64,000 nt of DNA, taken from positions 124,001-188,000 of the forward strand of contig JALQPE010002454.1 in the NCBI GenBank assembly GCA_030407315.1, given 5' to 3'. This document shows positions 9,681 to 19,402 of this stretch, piece by piece. The notes below the pieces were generated by a model that saw only the letters and a program-made list of their open reading frames with translations, was not told where the DNA came from and did not search any database. Position 1 is the stretch's first letter; each line of letters starts with the position of its first letter. This DNA is from Asparagopsis taxiformis (taxonomy: Eukaryota > Rhodophyta > Florideophyceae > Bonnemaisoniales > Bonnemaisoniaceae). The position numbers and the translations under genes were made by a program.

Positions 9681-9975
9681 TGCAGATGCAGGATGAAGTA
9701 CGCTTCGGACGGATCATTTTCATAGAGTAGCTCGAATACGTCATAGTTATGCTGCATTTCTGTCAGACAACACGAGGCAGATAAATAAGCAATATCCGGT
9801 TCACAGCGAGTGTCTAGTGAATTTTTTGAATTCAGCACCATGCTTGTCATACATAAACTCAACTAGGATTTTGTAGCCATCCGACATCACAACCTCCACC
9901 TAATCTCTAAAAAGCATCGCCCAACACCGTCATCCTCAACCAAGGTGAGGGCGTATACAACACTTTTTTGTTGCA

Positions 9976-10833
9976 ATGAACACCCTCCTACGACGTTCAA
10001 TAAGCATATACCACCGACATGTTCCGCAACAGTTGAGATCCCTACAATCACACACTCGTCACACATCTCAATTCAACATCCGTAACTCGTCCACAGACAG
10101 CGCTCCCAAAAGCGCCGCCGCCACCCGCGCCGAAACCTCGCTGCAACAAACAGCAGCCGCCGCGATTATCAAAGCGGACGACATGCACACGACGCCCAAA
10201 CTGCCCAAATATCTCGGCTATGCCGGAACGATACCATTTCTATCCGGCGCAGCTCTATCATTCACGCTGACTGATCCCGCGCCCATAGCGTCCTCCGTGC
10301 AGCTCTACGGCTCGTCCATTCTCAGTTTTCTCGGCGCCGTTCATTGGGGCGTCGCGCTTCAATCATCGGTGATGGCATCCGCCGCACCCGCCTCGTCGAA
10401 ACGCGACTTTACGATAAGTGTCGTTCCGTCGCTCGTCGCCTGGGGCGCCGCAATGCTTCCAGCGGAGGAGGGACTCTTCGTTCTTTCCATCAGTTTTGCA
10501 GGCATGCTGATGTACGATTCGTACCGCTTCCGCTCCGGCCAGGGCGTTCCGAGCTGGTATCGTCGTCTGCGTCGTCCGTTGTCACTCGCCGCGATTTTTG
10601 GATCATTGATCACGATGAGATCCATGTGGCGTGCGGATCGCTGCCCGCGTGCGCGTGCGGTTCGAATACCTGATGGAGCTCCAGCTGATGCTGGCGCAGC
10701 GCCCGGTGTGCCCGACTTTGTGCAGGTCAGCGAGCCGAGTGCGGTTGATAGCGGTGTTCGAGCTGTGGCGATTGTCGAGAACAGTGCGTCTCAGCATGCA
10801 GGTGGCAGCGATGGTGGCAGCGCTGCGCAATGA
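9976..10833 (+). CDS. DUF3429/TMEM69-like membrane protein, probably mitochondrial
   Basis: 285 aa. N-terminal Arg/Ser/His-rich presequence (MNTLLRRSISIYHRH), likely mitochondrial. The core from about residue 75 (PKYLGYAGTIPFLSG) and YGSSILSFLGAVHWGVAL (about 112-129) is the DUF3429/TMEM69 signature, followed by two more hydrophobic segments and MYDSYRF. The C-terminal 75 residues are Ala/Val/Gly/Asp-rich and not conserved. Function of the family is unknown. A polyadenylation-like AATAAA lies at 11023-11028 downstream. Confidence 0.8.
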   Translation: MNTLLRRSISIYHRHVPQQLRSLQSHTRHTSQFNIRNSSTDSAPKSAAATRAETSLQQTAAAAIIKADDMHTTPKLPKYLGYAGTIPFLSGAALSFTLTDPAPIASSVQLYGSSILSFLGAVHWGVALQSSVMASAAPASSKRDFTISVVPSLVAWGAAMLPAEEGLFVLSISFAGMLMYDSYRFRSGQGVPSWYRRLRRPLSLAAIFGSLITMRSMWRADRCPRARAVRIPDGAPADAGAAPGVPDFVQVSEPSAVDSGVRAVAIVENSASQHAGGSDGGSAAQ

Positions 10834-11142
10834 TTTTGTTTTGTGCGTCTTAGAAAGTAGCAATTATTTACCTTGAGTGCTACTGCATCAAGCGGAGACG
10901 ACTAGGACTAATTGACGGGTTTGCAATGCGCGCGCGAGCAAGCAGACCACGGAGTTGCATTGAAATGGGTGGGTCGAGCGGGTGATGCCAGCAGATGAGG
11001 ATGGAATGAAGAGCTGGTGTTCAATAAAGTTTATGGTCTGAGAGGTAAATAAGTGACATCACAGTTGGTATACCTCCGAGACGGACGAGTGACGCGTGTT
11101 CCCCACCTGTTGAATGCACGGATACGCACCTATTGACATTAA
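10834..11142. other. Convergent 3' intergenic region
   Basis: 309 bp between the stops of the DUF3429 gene (plus) and the Tudor gene (minus). AATAAA at 11023-11028 on the plus strand could be the polyadenylation signal of the former. Nothing else seen. Confidence 0.35.
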
Positions 11143-11751
11143 TCAGAGCAAACTTTCAGTAGCGTTGCGTCTTGGTCGCTTGGTAATACCATCAGAGAGA
11201 ACTTTCCTCGAAGTACGGGAGGATCTTCTGCTCTTGCTTATTTTACGCGGCGACCTACTAGAGACGTGGTTGTCCATTTGACGGGAAGCGCCGTTGGGGT
11301 AAAGGTTGTGGTCGGCGGCACCAGCATCGTCCGCACAGGGGGATTTGGACAGAAAGTCCCATCCGCAGCCCTTGAGATTATCAGTACTGTGCTCGTCGAG
11401 GTATGCAATTTTGAGGCGGTCACCACCGTGCGAGTAGTCGTACACCATGGCTGAGTATCTCTGTCCGTCACTGGGGTAAATGAACGAAACGATGGCTCCA
11501 TCGAGGATAGGACGATTGGGACGGCATTTCTTCTTTGGCGCTAAGAGCCAACGTCTGTTTCGTAGGGGCGCGATTTCTATACCGTCATCAGCTCTGTACA
11601 CGAGTTTATATTCGTCGCTGGATTCAAAGTATCGCACCACCACTGCGTCGTACCAGACTCCGTCGTCCCAGCACACGAGGATTTCGCGCCCCACAATGTC
11701 TTTGCCGCTTGGCTGCGGCTTGGGTAGAGAGATTGGTGTGTTTGTAGGCAT
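11143..11751 (-). CDS. Tandem Tudor-like domain protein
   Basis: 202 aa from the ATG at 11751; the frame runs 11 codons further up only with a non-ATG start. Two Tudor-like barrels follow each other: IVGREILVCWDDGVWYDAVV..YKLVYRADDGIEI (about 18-62) and GAIVSFIYPSDGQRYSAMVYDY..LKIAYLDEHS (about 80-122), each with the aromatic/acidic pattern of methyl-Lys/Arg readers and PDS5-type Tudor domains. The C-terminal 50 residues are Ser/Arg/Lys-rich, consistent with nuclear localisation. Chromatin reader role inferred. No catalytic domain. Confidence 0.72.
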   Translation of the reverse strand: MPTNTPISLPKPQPSGKDIVGREILVCWDDGVWYDAVVVRYFESSDEYKLVYRADDGIEIAPLRNRRWLLAPKKKCRPNRPILDGAIVSFIYPSDGQRYSAMVYDYSHGGDRLKIAYLDEHSTDNLKGCGWDFLSKSPCADDAGAADHNLYPNGASRQMDNHVSSRSPRKISKSRRSSRTSRKVLSDGITKRPRRNATESLL

Positions 11752-12377
11752 GTTCTGGCGTGTGATTGCAGAGCGCTGAGGCACAGTTGAGCGGTGGAAC
11801 GATGGATGAAAGTTGAACGGACTAGACGCACAATAGCTGAAGAGTAAACGACCAAAAGTGCCAGCAAACTGATCAAAGTTGCCATTTTTTTATTCCAAAA
11901 AAAGGTGTGTGTGATGCTCTTCTATGACAAGGCAAGTCATAGGTTATATGCGCGCGCGTGATCTCTCTCCTCCTTCCACAGTCGCTTCGCAACACATCAT
12001 CGTTTACTTTACATACCGCACTAGACCATACTTTGTAAACTACTTGAATCACTACACTATTACACCGAGAGCAGAGCAGTGTGTGCACCAAACCAGTCCA
12101 AGCTTGCAAATCTCGGCGCAATAAGCTGGCATAACCGATCGAACAGATTGCGAAACATCTATAAAAAACAACAAGACAGCACCAACGCTCAACACATTCG
12201 CAATCATCGCTGTCACTGCGCACATCAAACGGCACGGCAAGTGTTACAAAAAGGTCCCAAGCCACAACACGACATTCACACAACACAAGCATAGCGCAAC
12301 ACAGCACACCACAGCCGTATCACTCACGGGGATGGGGGGGGGGAGAGGGGCAAAGAGCGGATGGGCGCGACAGCACG
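11752..12377. other. Intergenic with G-run
   Basis: 626 bp between the Tudor gene start and the akirin stop. A purine G-rich run (12328-12350, with a block of ten consecutive G) lies just past the akirin stop and could form G-quadruplex or act near the 3' end. No gene or tRNA recognised. Confidence 0.4.
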
Positions 12378-12962
12378 CTAACTGAGATAAGCAAAGTCGC
12401 GCCCCCGCAGTTGCCTGCTGACATAGTCCTCATTAAATTTGGTAAAGTCACGGAACTGTTCCGCGAGTCGATCATTTAAAATGTTAGCAAACTCGTCACT
12501 GAGCTTTGCCTCTCGTTCGGCGAGCACAGAGGTGACGATGTCGCGCAGATCAGCAATAGTAAAAAGCTTTTCGCCGACGGCCACGTCGCCGCTAGAAACT
12601 CTCTCCACGACGCGCTTCAATCGACGCGGCACATGTCGCGCGAGGGCGGCGAGCTCGTCGGCGGAGAGCTTACCGACGGCGGCGTCGACGGGGGCGGGCG
12701 GGGCGGCGCTGGACGCCGAGGCGGAGGCCGAGGCGGAGGCAGAGGCAGCGGCGGCGCTGGCAATGTTGGCGAGCGCTACAGCGGGCGCGGGGAGTTTGGT
12801 GGCGCGTGCGGATGGGGGTTGGGTGCGTCCGCGCTTGAGCGGGGGCGGGCGCATGACGTAGCGCGCGGGGGAGCATCCCTGTGGGGGTAGCGGGAGGTCC
12901 ACGGCCATCTCGTCGAAGACGCGCTTGGCGCCTCGGACTTTGAGGGTGGCGACGCCGGACAT
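12378..12962 (-). CDS. Akirin homologue (nuclear transcription cofactor)
   Basis: 194 aa. The C-terminal about 65 residues match akirins: EKLFTIADLRDIVTSVLAER (akirin LFTxxQVxxICExxLKER), then DEFANILNDRLAEQFRDFTKFNEDYV (EEYExILNxKLAEQYDxFVKFxxDQI), and a final FAYLS in place of the terminal SYVS. The N terminus has a short ATLKVRGAKRVFDE segment like the akirin start, then a basic patch near residue 43 and an Ala/Ser low-complexity stretch (about 60-90). Akirins are small nuclear cofactors that bridge transcription factors to chromatin remodelling and import nuclear proteasomes in animals. Function here inferred only by family. Confidence 0.78.
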   Translation of the reverse strand: MSGVATLKVRGAKRVFDEMAVDLPLPPQGCSPARYVMRPPPLKRGRTQPPSARATKLPAPAVALANIASAAAASASASASASASSAAPPAPVDAAVGKLSADELAALARHVPRRLKRVVERVSSGDVAVGEKLFTIADLRDIVTSVLAEREAKLSDEFANILNDRLAEQFRDFTKFNEDYVSRQLRGRDFAYLS

Positions 12963-13449
12963 GTTTGTTTGGTGGTAGTTTGAATAATTAGAAAAAAAGG
13001 GGTGCTAGTTAGAGAGGGCGCAAGGTAGGATAGTGTGGATGTGGGCGGGGGAGGGGGGATGGGAGTTGCCTCGCCGCAAGGACGCGATTTGCGCAAGGGG
13101 ATAAGATATCAAGCGGACGGCGTGCTGGGCAAAAGTGGACGGTGCGGCAGATGAGCGACGCGCTGGCGCAGTTTGCGGGGCGCGACTACGGCTGGCAGAC
13201 GGACAAGGCAAGCACGCCGGCTGGTTGGCTGGCACTGTGTTTGGCTGTCCTGGCTGCAGGCCAAAGCGCGCAACGGCAAATCGAGCCACCTTGGCTTACA
13301 CAACGCTCTACAGGGCCGCTTCAACGGTTGTGTAAGCATCCGGCTGGAGGGCCAGCTTCGCATTTCAACGGCTCACTTGTTTATATTTCACGCATTTGCG
13401 ACTTTGAAATCTGCAATTTTCTAATCGTCCCCAACGCTTTACATCACAT
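12963..13449. promoter_or_regulatory. Upstream region of the akirin gene
   Basis: 487 bp between the akirin start and the RPL13A stop, both minus-strand. GC/purine-rich near 13040-13060. Overlapping short open frames on the plus strand look like chance. Confidence 0.3.
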
Positions 13450-14046
13450 CTAATACCCGGCCGCCTCCAAGATTGGTGTAACATCCGACAAGTCGGCCTT
13501 CTCTACCGCCTTGTTCCTCAGTCTAGCCACCGCCTTTCTCTGCTCATACTCGGCCGCACTCTGCACCTTGCGCTGCTCCTCCATCTTGCGAATCAGCGCT
13601 CCATACTTCCAGCCCATCTCCCCAGCCAGCGTGCCGATGTTCGTGTACTTGGCGCTCGGGCGCAAATGCGTGATGCGTAGCGCATTGGGCACCACCATCT
13701 TCTTACTCTTGGCATAGTCCGGTGGTACGCCCTCAAACGTCTTGATTTTCTTTAGAGCCGCCTCGCCACGCTTCGTCTTTCGCGGAAGCATACCTCGCAC
13801 AGCTTTCAGCAAAATCATACGCGGTGCGCGATGGTGAAACGGTCCCCATTTCGGATTCGTATTCGTGCGCTTTCGTAGGTAGTTTTGGAAATTTTTCCTG
13901 TTCCTGTGTCGAGTTCCCGAAATGTCGATCTCCTCGCAGCGAACCACGACCACCTCCTGTCCATTCAGCAGTTCCTTCGCGATCACAGACGCCAGACGCC
14001 CAAGCAAATGACCTTTGCCATCAATGATAACTGTTGACCCAAACAT
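13450..14046 (-). CDS. RPL13A: 60S ribosomal protein L13a (uL13)
   Basis: 198 aa, full length for eukaryotic uL13. Diagnostic blocks: DGKGHLLGRLASVIAKELL, VVVVRCEEIDISG, RKRTNTNPKWGPFHHRAP, VRGMLPRKTKRGEAAL and GVPPDY. The C-terminal helix is Lys/Glu/Arg-rich as usual. The start ATG (14046) lies one base after a 3' splice site (TATAG), so a spliced leader precedes it: donor GTAAGG at 14276, branch TACTAAC at 14098-14104, acceptor ending 14048 (229-nt intron). Coding sequence itself is one exon. Confidence 0.97.
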   Translation of the reverse strand: MFGSTVIIDGKGHLLGRLASVIAKELLNGQEVVVVRCEEIDISGTRHRNRKNFQNYLRKRTNTNPKWGPFHHRAPRMILLKAVRGMLPRKTKRGEAALKKIKTFEGVPPDYAKSKKMVVPNALRITHLRPSAKYTNIGTLAGEMGWKYGALIRKMEEQRKVQSAAEYEQRKAVARLRNKAVEKADLSDVTPILEAAGY

Positions 14047-14047
14047 T

Positions 14048-14276
14048 CTATACGCCCCAATCGCAACGCATTACAAGTAGAGCATAACAGCATACATGTT
14101 AGTATCAATTACGATCCTTCTCGTTCCTAACAAACATGCCCGTTGCATCTCCAACACAGTGGCCTCCTTTCGGTGCCAGTCGCGCGATTCCATCGTGACC
14201 AATGATACAATTGCCGAAATCGCACTTGTCCACCACCTCGCGGTTTACCAGCTGAGAAGATAACTTCATTCCTTAC
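14048..14276 (-). other. Leader intron of RPL13A
   Basis: GTAAGG donor after CATCAG, perfect TACTAAC branch site 51 nt before the acceptor, AG acceptor immediately before AATG. At 229 nt it is more than twice the usual intron here (69-115 nt). It contains a 54-codon open frame starting with MKLSSQLVN, not recognised. The size would allow an intronic snoRNA, as in animal RPL13A, but no clear C/D or H/ACA boxes were found by eye. Confidence 0.7.
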
Positions 14277-14927
14277 CTGATGTTGCTGAAGCGACGACGC
14301 TTTTCGTTGACACGGTCAAAACAAAGTTTGTAGGTGGGGGATGATCGTACGCAAAAAACCGTAGAGCAATGCCATTGGTGTGACAAGTGAACATTTTGGC
14401 ACGCGACGCCCGGCGGCGCACAATTTTTTCGTAGTTGGCTTACAGCTTGCTACTCATTCAGATCACATTGAGCCAATTTACGGGTTGATCCAAAGTCAAA
14501 CGTGAACAATTTTGAAAACTTTCAAAATCTTTGGGATACCATTCCCGAAGCAATGCTCCGTTTGCTCCCAAAATATAACGTTATTACTAACCGATGACGA
14601 GGAAGATGTTGACTAGCGATAGCGACTAGTCTCGTCATTCCATTCCACACCCTGACGGCATCAGCCGTTCCAAGGTTGGTGACATGCATCCCATACATTG
14701 CAGTAATGGTTGCTCTGTTCCGACCTCGAGTTGTCATCAATGTCCCACGCCAACTCTGCCGCGACTGGAGCCCAACCTCCATATGCTCTCGTCCATTTGC
14801 AATGTGAACGCCTAGCTATCAAAGCCTATGCACGGCAGACGAAACATGTTCAATCGGATATTTTACAAACAAGAATAATAAGTGTCCCGATTGCACATGT
14901 ATATCCATCTACCACAACCAGCCACGG
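14277..14927. promoter_or_regulatory. RPL13A upstream region
   Basis: 651 bp holding the RPL13A first non-coding exon and promoter, and the 3' end of the next minus-strand gene. An isolated CCAAT lies in it near 14473. No other gene seen. Confidence 0.35.
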
Positions 14928-15902
14928 TCACAATTCCGACCTCATCAGCTCCTGAAAATATCTATCATTGATCGATTCTGCCAGATCTGCCGGGTCCAAC
15001 TTCTGCTTAATAACAAATCGCTCGCCCTTTGCAGGATTTCCACCAAGTCTAGTCACAACTTCATCCCACTTCAGTCTTGCCGCGCCCTTTCTCCGCACAG
15101 TACTATTCTTCTTTCCGCCACGAGAGCTTGCCTTGTCACGATGAGCGTCACGATCACTACTGCGATATAATGCTTCCTTCTCGGAATGAACGGGTGAACC
15201 GGAAGATGACGACTCACTCGGTTTGCTTTCATCTGCTTTCTGTCCGGTCTTCATCGCATGCCAAATCGACAGGGCTTTAATCGCGTCCCCGAGGGCGGAC
15301 GATTTCGAAGTAGCTGTAGTGCCCGTCGTCGTCGTCGTCGTAGCAGCAAAAGACTTGACGGGGCCTTTATTCGCTTCGTCACGATTGGAGCGGTCTTCCT
15401 CTCGTGCCAACCCGAGCATATTCTTCGGCGACATCTTTCCGATCTGCTCGACCATAAACGATCGTTTCCGTGTATTTGCGCGTTTAGGATCGCTGTTCCC
15501 GGCGAATTGCAGTTTCTTCAGCGGTCTGTTAGAGGGGTACTCGCCGTCCAGACGCGACTTTTGGCGCGTCGCACCCGACGACTGGTTGGCGCGATGGCGG
15601 TGGCGCGGGTGGGGATGGTCTGAGATTTGACGGGGCGGACGTCGGGTGGGGATTGCTGGCCTCGGACGCGCCACGGAATGCGACAGAGCCGGCGGTTTGT
15701 GGAGGTGTTTCTTCGGCGGGGGACGGGTTGCGGGCTTTGGATTGCGCTGATAGAAGGTTACCAACGGCTCGGTTCGTTGAATTGGAGCGCGGTGAGCGGC
15801 GGAAATTGGAACGCGACCTTGGGCACGCTGTTCTCGCAGTTTGGCAATGGCTTCGCGTTCGGCTCGTGTTAACATGCTGCCGCTGGGGAGGCAACAACTC
15901 AT
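14928..15902 (-). CDS. Hypothetical basic low-complexity protein, 324 aa
   Basis: Not recognised. Start at 15902; a second ATG nine codons on (MLTRAEREAIAKLREQRAQG) is a good alternative, since a helix begins there. The body is rich in Pro/Arg/His/Ser/Lys and probably disordered, with a Thr run (about residue 190) and a more structured last 50 residues: AARLKWDEVVTRLGGNPAKG..FVIKQKLDPADLAESINDRYFQELM. The pattern suggests a nuclear or RNA-associated protein, but this is composition only. Confidence 0.68.
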   Translation of the reverse strand: MSCCLPSGSMLTRAEREAIAKLREQRAQGRVPISAAHRAPIQRTEPLVTFYQRNPKPATRPPPKKHLHKPPALSHSVARPRPAIPTRRPPRQISDHPHPRHRHRANQSSGATRQKSRLDGEYPSNRPLKKLQFAGNSDPKRANTRKRSFMVEQIGKMSPKNMLGLAREEDRSNRDEANKGPVKSFAATTTTTTGTTATSKSSALGDAIKALSIWHAMKTGQKADESKPSESSSSGSPVHSEKEALYRSSDRDAHRDKASSRGGKKNSTVRRKGAARLKWDEVVTRLGGNPAKGERFVIKQKLDPADLAESINDRYFQELMRSEL

Positions 15903-16174
15903 GGTTGGGATGTGGATGGGTTTGGATGGGGTGGTTCTCTAGCTGCGGAAAGAATCGGGAGCGAGGTACGTCATATGGCGGAAACTGGTATCAAGTAGAT
16001 CGCAGAGGACGTGTTGGTGCATCGCCGATTTGGACACGGCGCCCATCTGAACGGATTGCCTGACGTGTTCGTGCAATACGATTGGCTGAAAATAGGTCGA
16101 TCAAAATGTTGATTTTAAACGGTCGTTATTGTGAGCACTTGCGAGAATGTAACGAACGAACGATGACATTGCGT

Positions 16175-18931
16175 TCAGTAAACTCCACTCACATTGGTGT
16201 TCTTGTTCACCAACGTCGCCACCAAGTGTAATGTCTTCTCAACCGTCAACGACTCGTTTCCAATAGCCTTCGAGACTTGCGTCCACATGTCACCATGCCG
16301 CGGCTCCGCTACTATCGCACGCTTTACCACTTCACTGATAGCGCTGTCATCGCCGTTTTCTTTCTCAAATGCCAAAAGTGTTGCCCATGAATCGCCAACG
16401 TCCTGGTCCAGCTGAACAGCTCGTTTGAGCCATGTTCGTGCTCTATCATTTTTTCCTATTCGCCACATGAATTTACCAGCCTCAAGGATCACATGCGAAT
16501 TGTCGGGGCAATGTTTTAGAGCGTCAGCACATTTCGCCTTCTGGTCCGCGCGCGACTCCAAAGCAATGGCAAGCGACCACAGCCGTCCAGACATTTTACA
16601 GTCTTGCAATGCACGTACAAGCACAAACCGACCAGCCTCTCGCTTCCCATCTCGCACCTCTAGATACACACATTCTCGCCAAAGAATGTCTCGTTCTTTT
16701 CTACCCTTGCAGTTTTGACGCCCTCGTTCCAGAATTGCACGCGCCTTTGCCTTTAGACCCGACTGTTCTTCCAATCGCGCGTAGCCGATCCAAACGAAGA
16801 CACAGGTTCTGCACTTTTCAACCGCCATGGCGTACACTGCTCCAGCATTCTGCAGTCCGAGAGGGTACGATGGAGATTCATTATTTTCCTGCATCATGTC
16901 TTTCCCACAGGCTGTATACCGTTCATGCCACTGTGCTAACATCAGCCATAGCTTTTCAGCACTGGGGTACTTTTCGAGTCCATTTTCCAGCAGTGTTCTC
17001 TCTTCCGCAGCTCGTCCTAGTTGCCGCTCCAGAAGTGCGCTTTTCATGTAAACCTGAGACGATGGCGCCTGCGATCTTGCCTTCTGAAGCAGCGCCCTAG
17101 CATGTTCAAATTCATTATTTTCAGTCTCGACTTTGGCAGCCGCTAGCCATATAGCTTCTGAATCTGGATTACTCTTGAACGCACGTTGGAGTACTTCACG
17201 AGCAGCCTCAGCGCCTACAAACTTCCATTTATCTTTTGCAAGCATCAACCACAGCACTTCCTCTTGTTCGCAATTTTCGACCGCTTCTTCCAGTACTTGT
17301 TGTAATCTTCTCCTCTCTTGACAACGACGTTCAAATTCTGCGTACAGACGCCATAATTCCCACTTCTTGTTGAATGTTCTTGTTAAATGCGCATAGACAG
17401 CACGTGCGCCTTCTTTACATCCCTTTCCTTCTAGACTTTCTGCATCCTGCAACCATATGCTCTCACGATCCCGCTCATCTACCCCTAGTCCAATTGCTGC
17501 CTCAACAATCGCTTGCACTGTGCTCGGGAATCCACCTTCGTTAGCTTCGATCATTTCCTCGATCCACTTTTCCCTTTTGACAATACTTGAAGTAATAGAG
17601 AGACTATTCACGCCTTTCCTCAGCAACGCTGCAATTTGCGGGCTCTCCCCGCCCACATGTGATTCTTCAAGCTTGGCTGCGGTAACCCAGATGCACGGTT
17701 CTGCGGGAACAGCCTCCCGCGCGCGGCTGAGGACTTCCTTGGCATTCTCGTATGTCTCCAGTCGTGCCAATGCGAGCCAAAGAGAGGTCGACCCTGGGAC
17801 GCATTCCACGGCACGGGATAGAAGAATTTTTGCACCACTCGGCTCTTCTAGCTCCACAGCAGCTTTCCAGAGTCTTTCACTACGTGGGATAATCTCTAGC
17901 GATTTGAGGAGTACGCGTCGTTTCGATTTAACGTCATCTTCAAGCGTCGCTGCCTGCAGCCAGATTTTCACCGACTTTGGGACGCTCTTTACTGCTTGCG
18001 CTAATACGCGGCGGGCCATTTGCCTTGGGTAAAGCCTTGCTGCTTCTATCCACACATCTTCTTCTTTGGGACACTTTCGGCATCCCTCGAGAATCAACTT
18101 CTGCGCTGTAGACATCTTCCCGGCAACTTCTTCGAGTCTCGCAGCAGCTATCCAACCGGGCGCATGATTAGGATTTGTAGATGTGACAGATTTGAGCAAT
18201 AGTCTTGCCTTCTTAATATCACCAATTTCTGAGTCGGATGATATGTGCACGCCGGCCATTTCAGTTAGATATCCTGTAGGATCAATGTTAGTCTGTCCGG
18301 ATACAGAATCGCTGGCATGATCAAGCTTCTGACCGAGAACTGAACTTCTCCCCGCGCCAATTGCCGCAAGATCTGTCGCAGCACCATTCATGGTCGGTTC
18401 GGATGCCAGAGTCGCAGTCTCCTGGCGAGCGCTTTCAAGCAATGAATCAGGCGCGGGTGCAAATCTGGTTTGCTTCTGTTTCTCCACCGAGTAGTCACCA
18501 ATGTCTGGAATGGAAGCCCATTGATCGACACTAACATCGGCAAGTCCGGATTTGAGATTGGAAAACTGTTGACGAATCGTAGGATTAGCATCGCGATATT
18601 TTTGAAGCTCGTCCTGCAGTCGATTCTCACGCTGTTTCTTCCTCCTAGACTCCATGCGCTTATCAACAGCTGCATATATTTCGTCAGCCTCCACGTCGTC
18701 CTGCTCGTACACAGCGTCTGCGAAAACGCCACCGTCATCATCCCCAAGTCCGGCGTCACCGGGTTCATCCTCTTCAGGTACTGCACCGGCTAGACGACGA
18801 CGTTTTGAAGCTTTTTGAGCGGCTATATGTACCGCTTCGAGAGTCTCGCGACGAGCATCGCCCAGAAGACGGCGCCCTCCGACGCTGGTACGTTTCGCAA
18901 CTGGTGGTTGTCCACCTGGCATTTGATTCAT
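16175..18931 (-). CDS. PRP6: PRP6 (PRPF6), U4/U6.U5 tri-snRNP HAT-repeat protein
   Basis: 918 aa. The PRP1/PRP6 N-terminal domain is clear: GLGDDDGGVFADAVYEQDD, EADEIYAAVDKRMESRRKKQRE, then the QQFSNLKSGLADVSVDQWASIPDIGDY block. From about residue 240 to the end come HAT/TPR-type repeats (NPNHAPGWIAAARLEE, VWIEAARLYP, SVKIWLQAATLE and so on). It bridges U5 and U4/U6 in the tri-snRNP. A GTGAGT donor-like site (16187-16192) sits just before the stop. A spliced alternative last exon (acceptor at 16086, stop 15939-15941) is possible, but the unspliced end is preferred. Confidence 0.94.
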   Translation of the reverse strand: MNQMPGGQPPVAKRTSVGGRRLLGDARRETLEAVHIAAQKASKRRRLAGAVPEEDEPGDAGLGDDDGGVFADAVYEQDDVEADEIYAAVDKRMESRRKKQRENRLQDELQKYRDANPTIRQQFSNLKSGLADVSVDQWASIPDIGDYSVEKQKQTRFAPAPDSLLESARQETATLASEPTMNGAATDLAAIGAGRSSVLGQKLDHASDSVSGQTNIDPTGYLTEMAGVHISSDSEIGDIKKARLLLKSVTSTNPNHAPGWIAAARLEEVAGKMSTAQKLILEGCRKCPKEEDVWIEAARLYPRQMARRVLAQAVKSVPKSVKIWLQAATLEDDVKSKRRVLLKSLEIIPRSERLWKAAVELEEPSGAKILLSRAVECVPGSTSLWLALARLETYENAKEVLSRAREAVPAEPCIWVTAAKLEESHVGGESPQIAALLRKGVNSLSITSSIVKREKWIEEMIEANEGGFPSTVQAIVEAAIGLGVDERDRESIWLQDAESLEGKGCKEGARAVYAHLTRTFNKKWELWRLYAEFERRCQERRRLQQVLEEAVENCEQEEVLWLMLAKDKWKFVGAEAAREVLQRAFKSNPDSEAIWLAAAKVETENNEFEHARALLQKARSQAPSSQVYMKSALLERQLGRAAEERTLLENGLEKYPSAEKLWLMLAQWHERYTACGKDMMQENNESPSYPLGLQNAGAVYAMAVEKCRTCVFVWIGYARLEEQSGLKAKARAILERGRQNCKGRKERDILWRECVYLEVRDGKREAGRFVLVRALQDCKMSGRLWSLAIALESRADQKAKCADALKHCPDNSHVILEAGKFMWRIGKNDRARTWLKRAVQLDQDVGDSWATLLAFEKENGDDSAISEVVKRAIVAEPRHGDMWTQVSKAIGNESLTVEKTLHLVATLVNKNTNVSGVY

Positions 18932-19402
18932 TTTAGTGAGGGCAGTTTCAAAATTCGCTGGTGTTGCCTGTCGATCTAGTCAGGATTCGGGTAGCTGATG
19001 GACAAATTGCGATTGTGCATGTCACGGAGAATATCAGTTGAGACGTAGATATAAAAGCTCGGGAAAGGTGCACGCGGGTTGAAATCATTCTCCTGCTCGA
19101 CAGCACGATTTGTTTAAAATTATGTCGATCTACAATTTTTTGCCAAAACTTATCTACACGTACACAAGATCATCTTGTGCTGTGTAACACGATTGGTGTA
19201 CACATGTGCACCGTTGTCATCATCGTACCATCCGACTACGGAGTCGCTTCGGCTTCACGTCATCAATTGACAGTTGTAGTTGCCTCTGCCAGTGCCCAAT
19301 TCCTCAGATCTCTCCCTGCCGGATCAACAGTCAATTCCATTTTGCCTATCCAGAGTCTGCACTCCATCGCAACCCGTCGTGCAAACTGAGAACCAAGGAG
19401 CG
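18932..19402. promoter_or_regulatory. Divergent PRP6/AsnRS promoter region
   Basis: 471 bp between divergent starts. ATTGG (inverted CCAAT) at 19192-19196, about 207 nt before the AsnRS ATG. The frame is open upstream of 19403 but only from a non-ATG codon. Confidence 0.35.

Noticed and set aside
10655..10680. GGTTCGAATAC resembling a tRNA T-loop
   Set aside because: It is inside the DUF3429 coding frame and no acceptor or anticodon stems surround it. No tRNA or rRNA gene was convincingly seen in the window.
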